Shown here: piece after piece, positions 1-9,661 of the stretch | Layout: every line of letters starts with the position of its first letter | Position numbering within the stretch: position 1 is the first letter of the stretch | Assembly (NCBI GenBank): GCA_963764365.1 | Contig: CAVXSI010000002.1 | Coordinates: 310,001-374,000, forward strand | Source of the DNA: VRUE01 sp963764365 | GTDB taxonomy: Bacteria > Actinomycetota > Thermoleophilia > Solirubrobacterales > 70-9 | Direction of reading: 5' to 3' | DNA: 64,000 nt | The notes under the pieces: generated by a model | Told to the model about the DNA's origin: nothing | What the model saw: the letters and a program-made list of their open reading frames with translations, nothing else | The model's database searches: none | Made by a program: the position numbers and the translations under genes

Positions 1-1
1 G

Positions 2-853
2 CTGCGCTGGACCGCCGAGACCGCGGCCGAGCACGGTGCGGCGATCCACATCCACGTCTCCGAGACCGAGCGGGAGGTCGAGGACTGCCTCGCGGCGCAC
101 GGCGAGCGGCCGGCCGCCTACCTCGACCGGCTCGGCCTGCTCGGCGCGCGCACGGTGCTCGCCCACGGCGTCTGGCTCGACGAGGCCGAGCTGGAGCTGA
201 TCGCGGAGCGCGGCGCGACCGTCGTCGCCAACCCGGTCGCCAACCTGAAGCTCGCGGTCGGCGGCGTCCTCCCCTACCCGGCGGCGCGGCGGGCCGGGGT
301 CGCGGTCGGGCTCGGCACCGACGGCGCCGGCTCCAACGACTCGCTCGACCTGCTCGCCGACCTGAAGACATTCGCGCTGATGCAGCGCCACGTCAGCGGC
401 GACCCGACCGTGCTGCCGGCGACGGAGGCGCTGGAGATCGCGACCGGGGCGCGGGCGCCGGCGCTGTTCGACCGCGCCGGCGACGGGGGCTCGGCGGGCG
501 CAGACGGTGGAGTGAGGGCAGGCAGCGCGGGCTCGGCCGCGGGCGGCACCGGTCTGGCCGCGGGCGGAACCGGCTCCGTCGCGGTCGACTCCGGCTCCGT
601 CGCGGGCGGCGCGGTCCACCGCACCCCCGCGCTCGCCCCCGGCGCCCCCGCCGACTTCCTGCTGCTGCGCCGCGACGCGCCCGAGATCGGGATCGGCGAC
701 CTCGCCTCCGACCTCGTCTACGCCGCGAGCGGCGCGGTCGTCGACACCACCGTCGTCGCCGGCCGGGTGCTGATGCGCGGCGGCGAGGTCGAGGGCGAGG
801 CGGAGATCCTCGCCCGCGCCGCCGAGCGCGCCCGCCGCCTCGGCATCGCCTGA
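2..853 (+). CDS. Amidohydrolase, TRZ/ATZ (MtaD-like) family, 5' end outside window
   Basis: C-terminal 283 residues of a metal-dependent deaminase or chlorohydrolase; the reading frame is open from base 2, so the gene starts upstream of the window. Visible family motifs are HIHVSE (visible residues 16-21), LAHGVW (His at about 55) and GTDGAGSND (Asp at about 107), which supply the zinc ligands and catalytic acid in this fold. The best family fit is 5-methylthioadenosine/S-adenosylhomocysteine deaminase and related cytosolic hydrolases; the substrate cannot be read from this part. Odd point: about 45 residues of Gly/Ala/Ser-rich low-complexity sequence (bases about 480-620) separate the barrel from the C-terminal beta domain, which resumes at APGAPADFLLLR. 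Confidence 0.85.
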   Translation: MRWTAETAAEHGAAIHIHVSETEREVEDCLAAHGERPAAYLDRLGLLGARTVLAHGVWLDEAELELIAERGATVVANPVANLKLAVGGVLPYPAARRAGVAVGLGTDGAGSNDSLDLLADLKTFALMQRHVSGDPTVLPATEALEIATGARAPALFDRAGDGGSAGADGGVRAGSAGSAAGGTGLAAGGTGSVAVDSGSVAGGAVHRTPALAPGAPADFLLLRRDAPEIGIGDLASDLVYAASGAVVDTTVVAGRVLMRGGEVEGEAEILARAAERARRLGIA

Positions 854-878
854 GCCCTCGATTTGCAAGGCTGGCCCC

Positions 879-929
879 GACGTGCCGTGACTTAGACCCC
901 CTATATGGGCAGCTAACTCACGGCACGTC
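879..929. repeat. Palindromic repeat family A, copy 1
   Basis: A 51-bp near-perfect palindrome with outer arms GACGTGCCGTGA and TCACGGCACGTC around the centre CCCCCTATATGGG. It fills the gap between the amidohydrolase stop and the ArsP-like permease start nine bases later, so it either ends the upstream transcript or forms the 5' leader of the next. Sister copies are at 3988, 9155, 17715, 21581, 28935 and 47865. Confidence 0.9.
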
Positions 930-937
930 CCACGCGC

Positions 938-2119
938 ATGGACATTCTGGGGACAATCGGCGAAGGGTTCGAACAGTCGCTCCTGATGGCCTACCAGGTC
1001 TGGTGGGCGCTGGTGCTCGGGTTCGCGATCTCCGGCATCGTCCAGGCCTGGGTGCCGAGCGAGCGGATCGAGGCCAGCCTCTCCGGCCGCGGCCCGAAGC
1101 CGGTGGCGCTGGCGACTGCGCTCGGCGCCGCCTCCTCGTCCTGCTCCTACGCGGCGATCTCGATCGCCAAGTCGCTGCTCCAGAAAGGCGCCTCGGCGAC
1201 CACCGCGCTCGCCTTCCAGTTCGCCTCGACCAACCTCGTCTGGGAGCTCGGCCTGGTTCTCTGGGTGCTGATCGGCTGGCAGTTCGCGCTCGCCGAGTAC
1301 GTCGGCGGGGTGATCCTGATCGTCTTGATGGCGCTGCTGCTGCGCTTCTTCGTCTCGCCGCGCTTGGAGACGCAGGCGCGCGAGCACGCCCAGCAGGCCC
1401 AGGAAGAGCACGTGCACGACCATGGCTCGCACGGCGGCGGCGGCGAGGAGCCGCAAACGCTGGGGCGGAAACTGACCTCGGCCGAGGCCTGGACGGGCGT
1501 CGCCGTCAACTTCCGCGCCGACTGGACGATGCTGTGGAAGGAGATCACGATCGGCTTCCTGCTCGCCGGCTTCATCGGCCTGCTCGGCAACGACTTCTTC
1601 AACTTCCTCTTCATCACCGACGCGCCGCCGCTCGTGCGGACGATCGAGAACGTCCTCGTCGGGCCGCTGATCGCGATCCTCAGCTTCGTCTGCTCGATCG
1701 GCAACGTGCCGCTCGCGGCCGTCCTCTGGTCGGGCGGGATCGGCTTCGCCGGGGTGCTCGCCTTCATCTTCGCCGACCTGATCGTGCTGACGATCGTCGC
1801 CGCCTACCGCAAGTTCTACGGGACCGCCTTCGCGCTGCGGATCAGCGCGCTGATGTTCGTGACGATGGTGATCGCGGCGCTGATCGTCGACGGCCTGTTC
1901 AGCGTCCTCGGGCTGGTCCCGACCGGCCCGCGGCCGACCCGCGCCGACGTCTTCGGCTCGGTCCAAGTCGACTACAAGCTGTTCCTCAACATCTTCGGCC
2001 TGGCGATCTTCGCCGTCTTCTTCTGGCTGACCCGCAATCGCGACAGCGAGACGTGCCCGGCCCATGCCGCCGAGAAGCCGGCTAGCGCCGCGAGCAGCAG
2101 CGCCACCCGCGGGTCGTAG
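938..2119 (+). CDS. ArsP-like (DUF318) permease
   Basis: Polytopic inner-membrane protein of 393 residues, permease family PF03773. The two family signature segments are present: SSSCSYAAIS (about residues 66-75) and SFVCSIGNVP (about 240-249), both with a Cys-Ser pair in a membrane re-entrant region. A cytoplasmic loop at about 149-160 is His-rich (HVHDHGSHGGGG) and could bind metal. ArsP members export methylated or aromatic arsenicals; other members have no known substrate, so the cargo is not assigned. The ATG at 938 lies eight bases after repeat A copy 1. The last 148 bases, including a final membrane helix, overlap the 3' end of the opposing MFS gene. Confidence 0.85.
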   Translation: MDILGTIGEGFEQSLLMAYQVWWALVLGFAISGIVQAWVPSERIEASLSGRGPKPVALATALGAASSSCSYAAISIAKSLLQKGASATTALAFQFASTNLVWELGLVLWVLIGWQFALAEYVGGVILIVLMALLLRFFVSPRLETQAREHAQQAQEEHVHDHGSHGGGGEEPQTLGRKLTSAEAWTGVAVNFRADWTMLWKEITIGFLLAGFIGLLGNDFFNFLFITDAPPLVRTIENVLVGPLIAILSFVCSIGNVPLAAVLWSGGIGFAGVLAFIFADLIVLTIVAAYRKFYGTAFALRISALMFVTMVIAALIVDGLFSVLGLVPTGPRPTRADVFGSVQVDYKLFLNIFGLAIFAVFFWLTRNRDSETCPAHAAEKPASAASSSATRGS

Positions 2120-3234
2120 GCTTCCGAGAGCCAGCCGGCCAGCGGGCCCCCGATCGGCGCCGAGCCGAGGAACACGACCGAGTAGAGGGCCATCACGCGG
2201 CCCCGCATCGCGGGCTCGACCGCGAGCTGCAGGGTCGAGTTGATGCCGGCGGCGAAGGTCACCGCAGCGGCTCCGAGCAGGGCCAGCACCGGGATCTCCA
2301 GGGCCAGCGCCGGCATCGCCGCGGCGAGCGCGGCGCTGGCGCCGAAGGCGAGCGCGGCGGCGGCGATCAGGCGCGGGCCGGTGCGCCCGTGCGAGCCGAC
2401 GACCAGGGCGCCGAGGACCGAGCCGATTCCCATCGCGCCGACCAGCGCCGCGTAGGCGCCGGCGCCACCGTCGAAGCTGAAGGCGGCGAGCAGCGGCAGC
2501 ACGACCTGGAAGTTGAAGCCGAAGGTGCCGACCAGCGCCATCAACCCCAGCGGCACCGCCAGCTCGGGGGTGCGGCGCACGTAGCGCAGGCCGGCGCGGA
2601 TCGCCCCCGGCTCGCGGCCGGCGACCGGCGCGGCGCCGAGCTTGGCGGCGTCCATCCCCCAGAGGGCGACGATCATCGCGGCGAAGCTGGCGATGTTGAC
2701 GGCGAAGCAGGGGACGACGCCGACGGTCGCGATCAGCACCCCGGCGAGGGCCGGGCCGACGATCCGCGCCGACTGCACGAGGACGCTGTTGAGGCTGACC
2801 GCGTTGACGACCCGGTCGGGGCCGACCATCTCGATCACGAAGCTCTGCCGGGTCGGGTTGTCGACCGCGTTGACGGCGCCGCGGGAGAAGGCGGCGAGAT
2901 AGACCATCCACGGCGTCACCACGCCGGCGGCGCTGACCGCCAGCAGGCCGATCGCCGGCAGCGCCATCAGCAGCTGGGTGACGATCAGCAGGTCGCGCTT
3001 CGGGAAGCGGTCGGCGAGCAGGCCGCCCCAGGCGCCGATCAGCAGCATCGGCAGGAACTGCAGGGCCGTGGTCAGGCCGATCGCGAAGCCGCTGTGGGTG
3101 AGGGTGAGGACGAGCCAGACCGAGGCGAGCGCCTGCATCCAGTTGCCCGAGAGAGAAACCAGCTGACCGAAGAAGTAGCGGCGGTAGTTGGGAACGGAGA
3201 GGGAGCCGAAGCTGCGCCGGACGGCCGCGCTCAC
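1972..3234 (-). CDS. MFS transporter (EntS/MFS_3 type)
   Basis: Major facilitator of 420 residues with about twelve membrane helices. The N-terminus (NYRRYFFGQLVSLSGNWMQ) and the GGLLADRFPKRDLL loop match the MFS_3/enterobactin-exporter-like group, which are mostly drug or siderophore efflux pumps. The start overlaps the marR stop by four bases, so both are translated from one mRNA and the regulator probably controls this pump. The C-terminus converges on the ArsP-like permease with a 148-bp overlap, and both proteins place a predicted helix in the shared DNA. The drug or ligand is unknown. Confidence 0.9.
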   Translation of the reverse strand: MSAAVRRSFGSLSVPNYRRYFFGQLVSLSGNWMQALASVWLVLTLTHSGFAIGLTTALQFLPMLLIGAWGGLLADRFPKRDLLIVTQLLMALPAIGLLAVSAAGVVTPWMVYLAAFSRGAVNAVDNPTRQSFVIEMVGPDRVVNAVSLNSVLVQSARIVGPALAGVLIATVGVVPCFAVNIASFAAMIVALWGMDAAKLGAAPVAGREPGAIRAGLRYVRRTPELAVPLGLMALVGTFGFNFQVVLPLLAAFSFDGGAGAYAALVGAMGIGSVLGALVVGSHGRTGPRLIAAAALAFGASAALAAAMPALALEIPVLALLGAAAVTFAAGINSTLQLAVEPAMRGRVMALYSVVFLGSAPIGGPLAGWLSEAYDPRVALLLAALAGFSAAWAGHVSLSRLRVSQKKTAKIARPKMLRNSL

Positions 3235-3704
3235 TGCGCTCCCTCGCGCTTGGCGCGCGGCTCCTCGAGGATCCGCTCGAGGATCTCGGCGGCGCGCTCC
3301 AGCGTCGCCAGGTCCTCGCCGGGCAGGTCGCGCATGCGGCGCGCCAGGTAGGCGTTCTTGCGGCCGCGCAGACGGCGCAGACGCTCGCGTCCCTCCGGGG
3401 TGATGCTGACCAGGGCGCTGCGCCCGTCCGCCGGGTCGGGCGCCCGGTCGACCAGCCCGGCCCCGGTCAGCACGCGCAGGGTGCGGGTCGCGCTCGGCCG
3501 CTTCACCCGCTCGATCTCCGCCAGCTCACTCGGCGTAAGCGGCCCGTGCCGCTCGACCGACGCAAGCGCCGCGACCGCGGTCGGCGTCAGCTGCCCTCCC
3601 ACCTCGGCCGCCTCCTGCCGCAGCCGCCGCGAGGTGCGGACGATCGCCATCCGCAGCCGCGCCGCCGAGTCGGTGAGCGTCGTATCGCCGATCGCCATAT
3701 TCAT
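3231..3704 (-). CDS. MarR-family transcriptional regulator
   Basis: Winged-helix regulator of 157 residues. The DNA-binding region runs through LTPSELAEIERVKRPSATRTLRVLTGAGLV, followed by the beta-wing DPADGRSALVSITPEGRE, both typical of MarR. It is the first gene of a two-gene unit with the MFS pump (four-base overlap), the usual arrangement for a ligand-relieved repressor of its own efflux pump. The ATG at 3704 overlaps a pair of palindromic half-site repeats (3704-3729), so autoregulation is likely. An in-frame ATG two codons later is an alternative start. Confidence 0.92.
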   Translation of the reverse strand: MNMAIGDTTLTDSAARLRMAIVRTSRRLRQEAAEVGGQLTPTAVAALASVERHGPLTPSELAEIERVKRPSATRTLRVLTGAGLVDRAPDPADGRSALVSITPEGRERLRRLRGRKNAYLARRMRDLPGEDLATLERAAEILERILEEPRAKREGAQ

Positions 3705-3729
3705 TAGCCGTGCTAATTAGCCTAGCAAA
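3704..3729. promoter_or_regulatory. Probable MarR operator, two tandem palindromes
   Basis: Two adjacent 13-bp sites, TTAGC-CGT-GCTAA (3704-3716) and TTAGC-CTA-GCAAA (3717-3729), are centred 13 bp apart and overlap the marR start codon and the likely -10 element TAGGCT on the minus strand. Sites of this shape bound by the encoded repressor are the norm for MarR genes. The region is markedly AT-rich compared with the flanking genes. Confidence 0.65.
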
Positions 3730-3916
3730 CTATGCTTCCGGTGCTGCCGCGGGCCTGCAGAGCCTGCGGGCGCTTCGGCTGCTGCGGCTGCTGCGGCTGC
3801 TGCGGCTCGCCGAGGTCTCGCGCCAGGTCTTCTCGCTGCGCGGCCTGCACTTCCGCGAGCAGATCCGGGCGCTCGAAGCGGCGGTCGAACGGATCGTCGA
3901 GGAGCGCTCCGGCTAG
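3710..3916 (+). CDS. Small hypothetical protein, uncertain
   Basis: A 68-codon frame divergent from marR, possible start GTG 3710 or further in. It contains an Arg-Leu rich run encoded by a short (CTGCGG)n-like microsatellite (about 3775-3810) and ends in an amphipathic helix, REQIRALEAAVERIVEERSG. The opposite strand also has an open frame here, so coding direction is not secure. No family recognised. The stop codon lies in the left arm of an inverted repeat. Confidence 0.3.
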   Translation: MLISLANYASGAAAGLQSLRALRLLRLLRLLRLAEVSRQVFSLRGLHFREQIRALEAAVERIVEERSG

Positions 3917-3988
3917 ATGGTTGATCCCACAACGAGGCACGCCTGGATGACGCGCCTGGCACACCTCGCCGTGGAAGCAACCATCTAG
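3913..3988. repeat. Inverted repeat, 11-bp arms
   Basis: CTAGATGGTTG at 3913-3923 is exactly repeated in inverse orientation at 3978-3988, with a 54-bp interior that is itself partly self-complementary. It ends where family A copy 2 begins, so two hairpins are stacked between convergent genes. It may be a terminator or a miniature element. Confidence 0.6.
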
Positions 3989-4037
3989 ACGTGCCGTGAG
4001 TTACGTGCCCACATAGGGGTATAAACCCCGGCACGTC
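3988..4037. repeat. Palindromic repeat family A, copy 2
   Basis: A 50-bp palindrome; its inner part matches copy 1 only when read on the minus strand, so it is inserted in the opposite orientation. It sits between the 3' ends of the small plus-strand frame and acsA, six bases beyond the acsA stop, a terminator-like position. Confidence 0.88.
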
Positions 4038-4042
4038 GGCTG

Positions 4043-6022
<1,980 letters not shown>

Positions 6023-6136
6023 CGTCGTTCCCTCCTCGTCAGCGACCGAGCGGGCCGACCGGTGAAACGGTCCGCCCCAAGGTCGGTTTGGTGACCGCCG
6101 CAAATCTTCGGTTCAACCGTCTAGCCTAGTCGGACC

Positions 6137-7540
6137 ATGCTCTTCCGCCAGATCATCCACGAGGATCTCGGCTGCGCTTCCTACCTGGTCGGCGACCCCG
6201 ACTCGGGCGTCGCCGCGGTGGTCGATCCGCAGTGGGACATCGACCCCTACCTCAACCTCGCCCGCCTGCACGGGGTGCGAATCGAGCACGTGCTGGAGAC
6301 CCACAACCACGCCGACCACGTCTCCGGCCACGGCCGGCTGGCGCGGGCGACCGGGGCGACGATCCACGTCAGCGAGCTGGCCGAAGCCGAGTACGAGCAC
6401 CAGCCGCTCGCCGACGGCGACACGGTGGCGCTCGGCGAGGGCGTGAGGATCGAGGCGATCCACACCCCCGGCCACCGTCCCGAGCACACCTCGTTCCTGC
6501 TGCGAGACGCGAGCCGCGGCGGCGACCCGGTGGCGGTGCTGACCGGCGACTCGCTGTTCGTCGGCGACGTCGCCCGGCCCGACCTCGCTGTCGAGCCGCG
6601 CGAGGGCGCCGCGGGGATCTTCCGCTCGCTGCACGAGCGGCTGCTGACCCTGCCCGACGAGGTCGAGGTCTTCCCCGGACACCTCGGCGGCTCGCTCTGC
6701 GGCAGCGCCGGGATCGACCTCAAGACCTCCTCGACGATCGGCTTCGAGCGCGCCCACAACCGGGCACTGGCCTTCACCGACGAAGCCGAGTTCATCGAGG
6801 ACGCGGTCGGCTCGCTCGGCGAACGGCCGCCCAACGTCGAGCACATCGTCGCCCTCAACCAGGGGCCGCTGGTCGAATCGATCGGCTCGCCGGTGCGGCT
6901 GACGGCGCGCCGCTTCGAGGCGGCGATCGCCGAGGGCGCCTTCGCGATCGACTCGCGCACCAACGAGCAGTTCGACGAGGCGCACATCCCGGGCTCGATC
7001 AGCGCCTCGGCCTACGACACCGGCTTCGCGACCAAGGTCGCCCAGGTGGTGCCGCCCGACGGCGAGGTCGTGGTCGTCGCCGCCTCCGACGGCAACGAGC
7101 TGGAAGCGGCCGAACTGCTGGCCGCGGTCGGGCTGCGGGTGCGCGGCTTCCTCGGCGGCGGGATGAGCGCCTGGCGGGCGGAGGAACGGCCGGTGCAGCG
7201 GATCGAGCCGATCGGCACGCTGGAGCTTGCCGGGCTGATGGAGGGTGAGGACCCGCCGCTGCTGGTCGACGTGCGGGGCGAGAAGGAGTTCTCCGAGGCG
7301 CACATCGCCGGCTCCGTGCACGTTCCCTACGGGGCGCTGCTGCAGCGCCTCGACGACCTGCCCCGGGACCGCACCCTGGCGACGATCTGCAAGCTCGGCA
7401 AACGCAGCGGCCTCGCCGCCTCGGTCCTGCAGCGCGAGGGCTTCGAGACGATCCACGTGGCCCGCGGCGGCGTCGGCACCTGGCAGGCCGAAGGAAGGCT
7501 GGTGGAGTCTGAGGTCCTGTCCGGTAGGGGTTCCGCTTAA
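6137..7540 (+). CDS. MBL-fold hydrolase with two rhodanese domains
   Basis: A 467-residue fusion related to ETHE1-type persulfide dioxygenases and sulfurtransferases. The N-terminal metallo-beta-lactamase domain has the metal motif HNHADH (residues 56-61) and downstream HTPGH. Two rhodanese domains follow: the first (about 255-345) lacks the catalytic cysteine, with AASDGN at the loop; the second has the active loop CKLGKRSG, Cys at about 418. Probable role is sulfide or persulfide handling. A TAGCCT box at 6122-6127 ends nine bases before the ATG, indicating a leaderless mRNA. The last ten codons lie in the left arm of the nested inverted repeat that follows. Confidence 0.9.
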   Translation: MLFRQIIHEDLGCASYLVGDPDSGVAAVVDPQWDIDPYLNLARLHGVRIEHVLETHNHADHVSGHGRLARATGATIHVSELAEAEYEHQPLADGDTVALGEGVRIEAIHTPGHRPEHTSFLLRDASRGGDPVAVLTGDSLFVGDVARPDLAVEPREGAAGIFRSLHERLLTLPDEVEVFPGHLGGSLCGSAGIDLKTSSTIGFERAHNRALAFTDEAEFIEDAVGSLGERPPNVEHIVALNQGPLVESIGSPVRLTARRFEAAIAEGAFAIDSRTNEQFDEAHIPGSISASAYDTGFATKVAQVVPPDGEVVVVAASDGNELEAAELLAAVGLRVRGFLGGGMSAWRAEERPVQRIEPIGTLELAGLMEGEDPPLLVDVRGEKEFSEAHIAGSVHVPYGALLQRLDDLPRDRTLATICKLGKRSGLAASVLQREGFETIHVARGGVGTWQAEGRLVESEVLSGRGSA

Positions 7541-7628
7541 CTTTTTTTGAACGTCGGCTGAGGCCGTCCGACGGCCGCCACCCAAAAAAAGTACAAGACG
7601 CTCCACCCCTACCGGGACGGGACCTCAG
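7509..7628. repeat. Nested inverted repeat between convergent genes
   Basis: CTGAGGTCCTGTCCGGTAGGGG (7510-7530 region) is mirrored by CCCCTACCGGGACGGGACCTCAG at 7606-7628. Inside lies a second pair, ACTTTTTTTG and CAAAAAAAGT, and inside that a GTCGG/CCGAC stem, so the roughly 120 bp can fold as one long hairpin. The seven-base T and A runs are unusual for this GC-rich DNA. The left arm overlaps the end of the rhodanese gene. Confidence 0.7.
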
Positions 7629-7876
7629 TACCCGAATGGGGAGCAGAAGCTCAGCACCCGGATCGACAACGGAAGCTCAGTACCCCGGTGAGTGGCGGGC
7701 TATGAAGCCTTCGGAGGAGTCGACGTTCCACCCCTACCGGGATAGGACCTCGGCGAGCGGTGGAGAGCAGGATCTCAGCACCCTGTTCGGAGAAGGAGCT
7801 GAGAACCCGGATCGGGGATGGAAGCTCAGTACCCCGGTGGGTGGCGGGCTATGAAGCCTTCGGGGGAGTCGACCGG
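7596..7876. repeat. Higher-order tandem repeat with a 25-26 bp period
   Basis: Two large units (about 7596-7721 and 7722-7876) each start with a CCACCCCTACCGGGA block, continue through sub-repeats with core AGCTCAGYACCC (at 7621, 7647, 7673 and 7771, 7796, 7822, with a degenerate one at 7745), and end with a copy of the last 14 codons of the NlpC/P60 gene. Only the second unit's copy is the true gene end. About 285 bases between the rhodanese and NlpC genes contain no other gene. Confidence 0.75.
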
Positions 7877-9043
7877 GGAGGCGTGCCAGCGGGGGCCGGG
7901 GCCGCCGACCGTGTCGAAGGCGAGGCCGGCGATGATCATCCAGGCGTGGCCGGAGTTGGCGTAGACGGTGATCCAGTGGCCGGGGCCGGCTTCGCCCCAG
8001 GTCTCCAGGCCGGTCGAGTCGAGCGGGCTTGCGAGGAAGCCGCCGCCGTGCAGGGCGAAGCTGACCGCTCCGGAGCAGTCGTAGCCCGACGATTCGAAGG
8101 AGCCGTGGCCGCCGCCCCAGATGTAGGGCGTGGTGGCGATCGAGTTGGCGGCTTCGATCGCCGCGGCGATCGCCGGCGGCGCCGCGCTGGGCACACTCGC
8201 CTGGCTTTCGGAGACGTATTCGGCGCCCTCGCCGGGGGTCAGCGGGGCGGGAGCCTGGCCGGGCGGCGCCGGGCCGCCCGCGGTGGCGATCTGCGACGAG
8301 ATCGCCGCCAGGTTGTCGCTCAGCGCCTGTTCGCGAGACTCGAGCTGTTCGAGGTCGGCCTGGCGCTTCGCCTGCGCCGCCTTCAGCTCGGCGAAGCGGG
8401 CGGCCGCGGCGGCGCGGGCCTGCGCCGCTTCGCGCTCCTTGACGGCGATCGCGTCGCGCGCTTCCTTCAGCTCCAGGCGGATCGCCGCCATCCGCCTGAC
8501 CGCCGCCTTGGCTTCGTCGCGCAGGCCCTTGACCCGGGCGGCGACCGAGTTGTCGTAGTCCTGGACGCGCTTCAGGTATTCGGCGCGGGCGTTGACCTGC
8601 GACCAGTTCTGCGAGTCGACGACGACGCTGAGCACGTCCGGGCTGCCCGCCTCGTACATGTCGACCAGCCGTTCGCGCAGCGCGCCGAGCGCCCGCTGCA
8701 GGCGGGCGCGGACGGCCGCCAGGTGGCGCTTCTCGGCCGCCAGCTTTTCGGTCGCCTCGTCGAGCTGGGCCTGCTTGGCTGCCAGTTCGCGCTCCGCCGC
8801 GAGCTGTTCCTGGCGCAGCCGCGAGACTTCGCCCAGCATCGTGTCGATCGCCCTGTTCTGCTGTTCGATCGTCGCGCTCAGCGAGCTCTGGCTTTCGCGC
8901 ACCTTGCTCAGCTTGCCCTGCGTCGCGTCGAGCTTTTCGCGCAGCGTCGCGGCGGGGGCCGTCGCGACCCAGCAGAGGGCGACGAGCAGCAGGGTCGCGG
9001 GAAGAAGCAGGCGGCGGGAGCCGCCGCTGAGCAGGGCGCGCAT
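7826..9043 (-). CDS. Secreted coiled-coil NlpC/P60-type peptidoglycan hydrolase
   Basis: A 405-residue exported protein. A signal peptide (hydrophobic core LLLPATLLLVALCWVA, ending near APAAT) precedes a long coiled coil (about 35-260) rich in Ala, Glu, Arg and Gln. After a Pro-rich linker comes an NlpC/P60-like cysteine peptidase domain with GYDCSGAV (Cys 323) and SGHAWM (His 366). The coiled coil plus NlpC layout resembles RipA-like endopeptidases that cut peptide stems during cell separation. The last 14 codons are duplicated 150 bp downstream, outside the gene. Confidence 0.88.
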   Translation of the reverse strand: MRALLSGGSRRLLLPATLLLVALCWVATAPAATLREKLDATQGKLSKVRESQSSLSATIEQQNRAIDTMLGEVSRLRQEQLAAERELAAKQAQLDEATEKLAAEKRHLAAVRARLQRALGALRERLVDMYEAGSPDVLSVVVDSQNWSQVNARAEYLKRVQDYDNSVAARVKGLRDEAKAAVRRMAAIRLELKEARDAIAVKEREAAQARAAAAARFAELKAAQAKRQADLEQLESREQALSDNLAAISSQIATAGGPAPPGQAPAPLTPGEGAEYVSESQASVPSAAPPAIAAAIEAANSIATTPYIWGGGHGSFESSGYDCSGAVSFALHGGGFLASPLDSTGLETWGEAGPGHWITVYANSGHAWMIIAGLAFDTVGGPGPRWHASPVDSPEGFIARHPPGY

Positions 9044-9154
9044 CGCCGGGCACGCTAGCGAAGACGCCTAAAGAGTGTTAGGAGTTGCTAATAACTTGCA
9101 ACTTCGGTTGCAGAATTATGGCCCTTGCAGGAAAAACGACCGTCGCGACGAGGG

Positions 9155-9205
9155 GACGTGCCGGGACTTACACCCCCTATATGGGCACACAAGTCACGGC
9201 ACGTC
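9155..9205. repeat. Palindromic repeat family A, copy 3
   Basis: A 51-bp palindrome, arms GACGTGCCGGGACTT and AAGTCACGGCACGTC, centre CCCCCTATATGGG. It lies 16 bases past the stop of the SHOCT gene and upstream of the NlpC gene, both minus strand, so it is placed as a terminator of the former. Confidence 0.9.
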
Positions 9206-9221
9206 CCGGCCGGGCGGTCGG

Positions 9222-9614
9222 TCAGGCGAGCAGTTTGGCCTTCGCCTTGTCGAACTCCTCGCTGGAGATCGCGCCCTTTTCCTTCAGCTCGTTGAGCTTG
9301 TGCAGTTCGTCGGCCGGAGAACCGCTGTGGGCCTGTTCCTGGATGTAGGCGTCCATGTGCTTTTTCGCGTCCACCTGGGCGTGGATCGCCCGTTCGCGCA
9401 TCCCCGAGCCGCGGGCGATCAGATAGACGAGCGCGGTGACGAAGGGGATGATCACGAGGAAGAGAACCCAGGCCGCCTTCCCCCAGCCCGACATCTCGTG
9501 GTCGCGGAAGAGGTCGGTGAGGATCGTGATCAGGATCCAGATCCAGACCACGAAGAAGAAGATCTCCAGGGCGAGCCACAGGGCTTCGCCGAAGTTGACG
9601 CTTGCGAACGGCAT
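9222..9614 (-). CDS. PLDc_N-like membrane protein with C-terminal SHOCT domain
   Basis: 130 residues. Two membrane helices (about 10-34 and 46-67) of the phospholipase D N-terminal (PLDc_N) type are followed by a linker and a SHOCT motif at the end (LHKLNELKEKGAISSEEFDKAKAKLL). SHOCT is a short oligomerisation module; the function is unknown. A GAAAGGA ribosome site lies eight bases before the ATG. No partner gene is evident. Confidence 0.82.
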   Translation of the reverse strand: MPFASVNFGEALWLALEIFFFVVWIWILITILTDLFRDHEMSGWGKAAWVLFLVIIPFVTALVYLIARGSGMRERAIHAQVDAKKHMDAYIQEQAHSGSPADELHKLNELKEKGAISSEEFDKAKAKLLA

Positions 9615-9661
9615 TTACGGGTCCTTTCGGTCAGGGAGGGGCAGGTGCAGGCTATACCGGG

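Noticed and set aside
879..929. Integron attC site or phage attachment site
   Set aside because: The palindromes are symmetric, recur at unrelated genes in both orientations and are not associated with an integrase or cassette array.
3722..3964. Minus-strand ORF with a QQPQQPQQP run
   Set aside because: The run reflects the CTG/CGG microsatellite; the frame has no start signal and overlaps an inverted repeat. The plus-strand frame is slightly better, but neither is secure.
7621..7834. Possible CRISPR array
   Set aside because: The repeat core is only about 12 bases and degenerate, the intervening bases are also repeated rather than unique, there are no cas genes, and units end in coding sequence of the NlpC gene.
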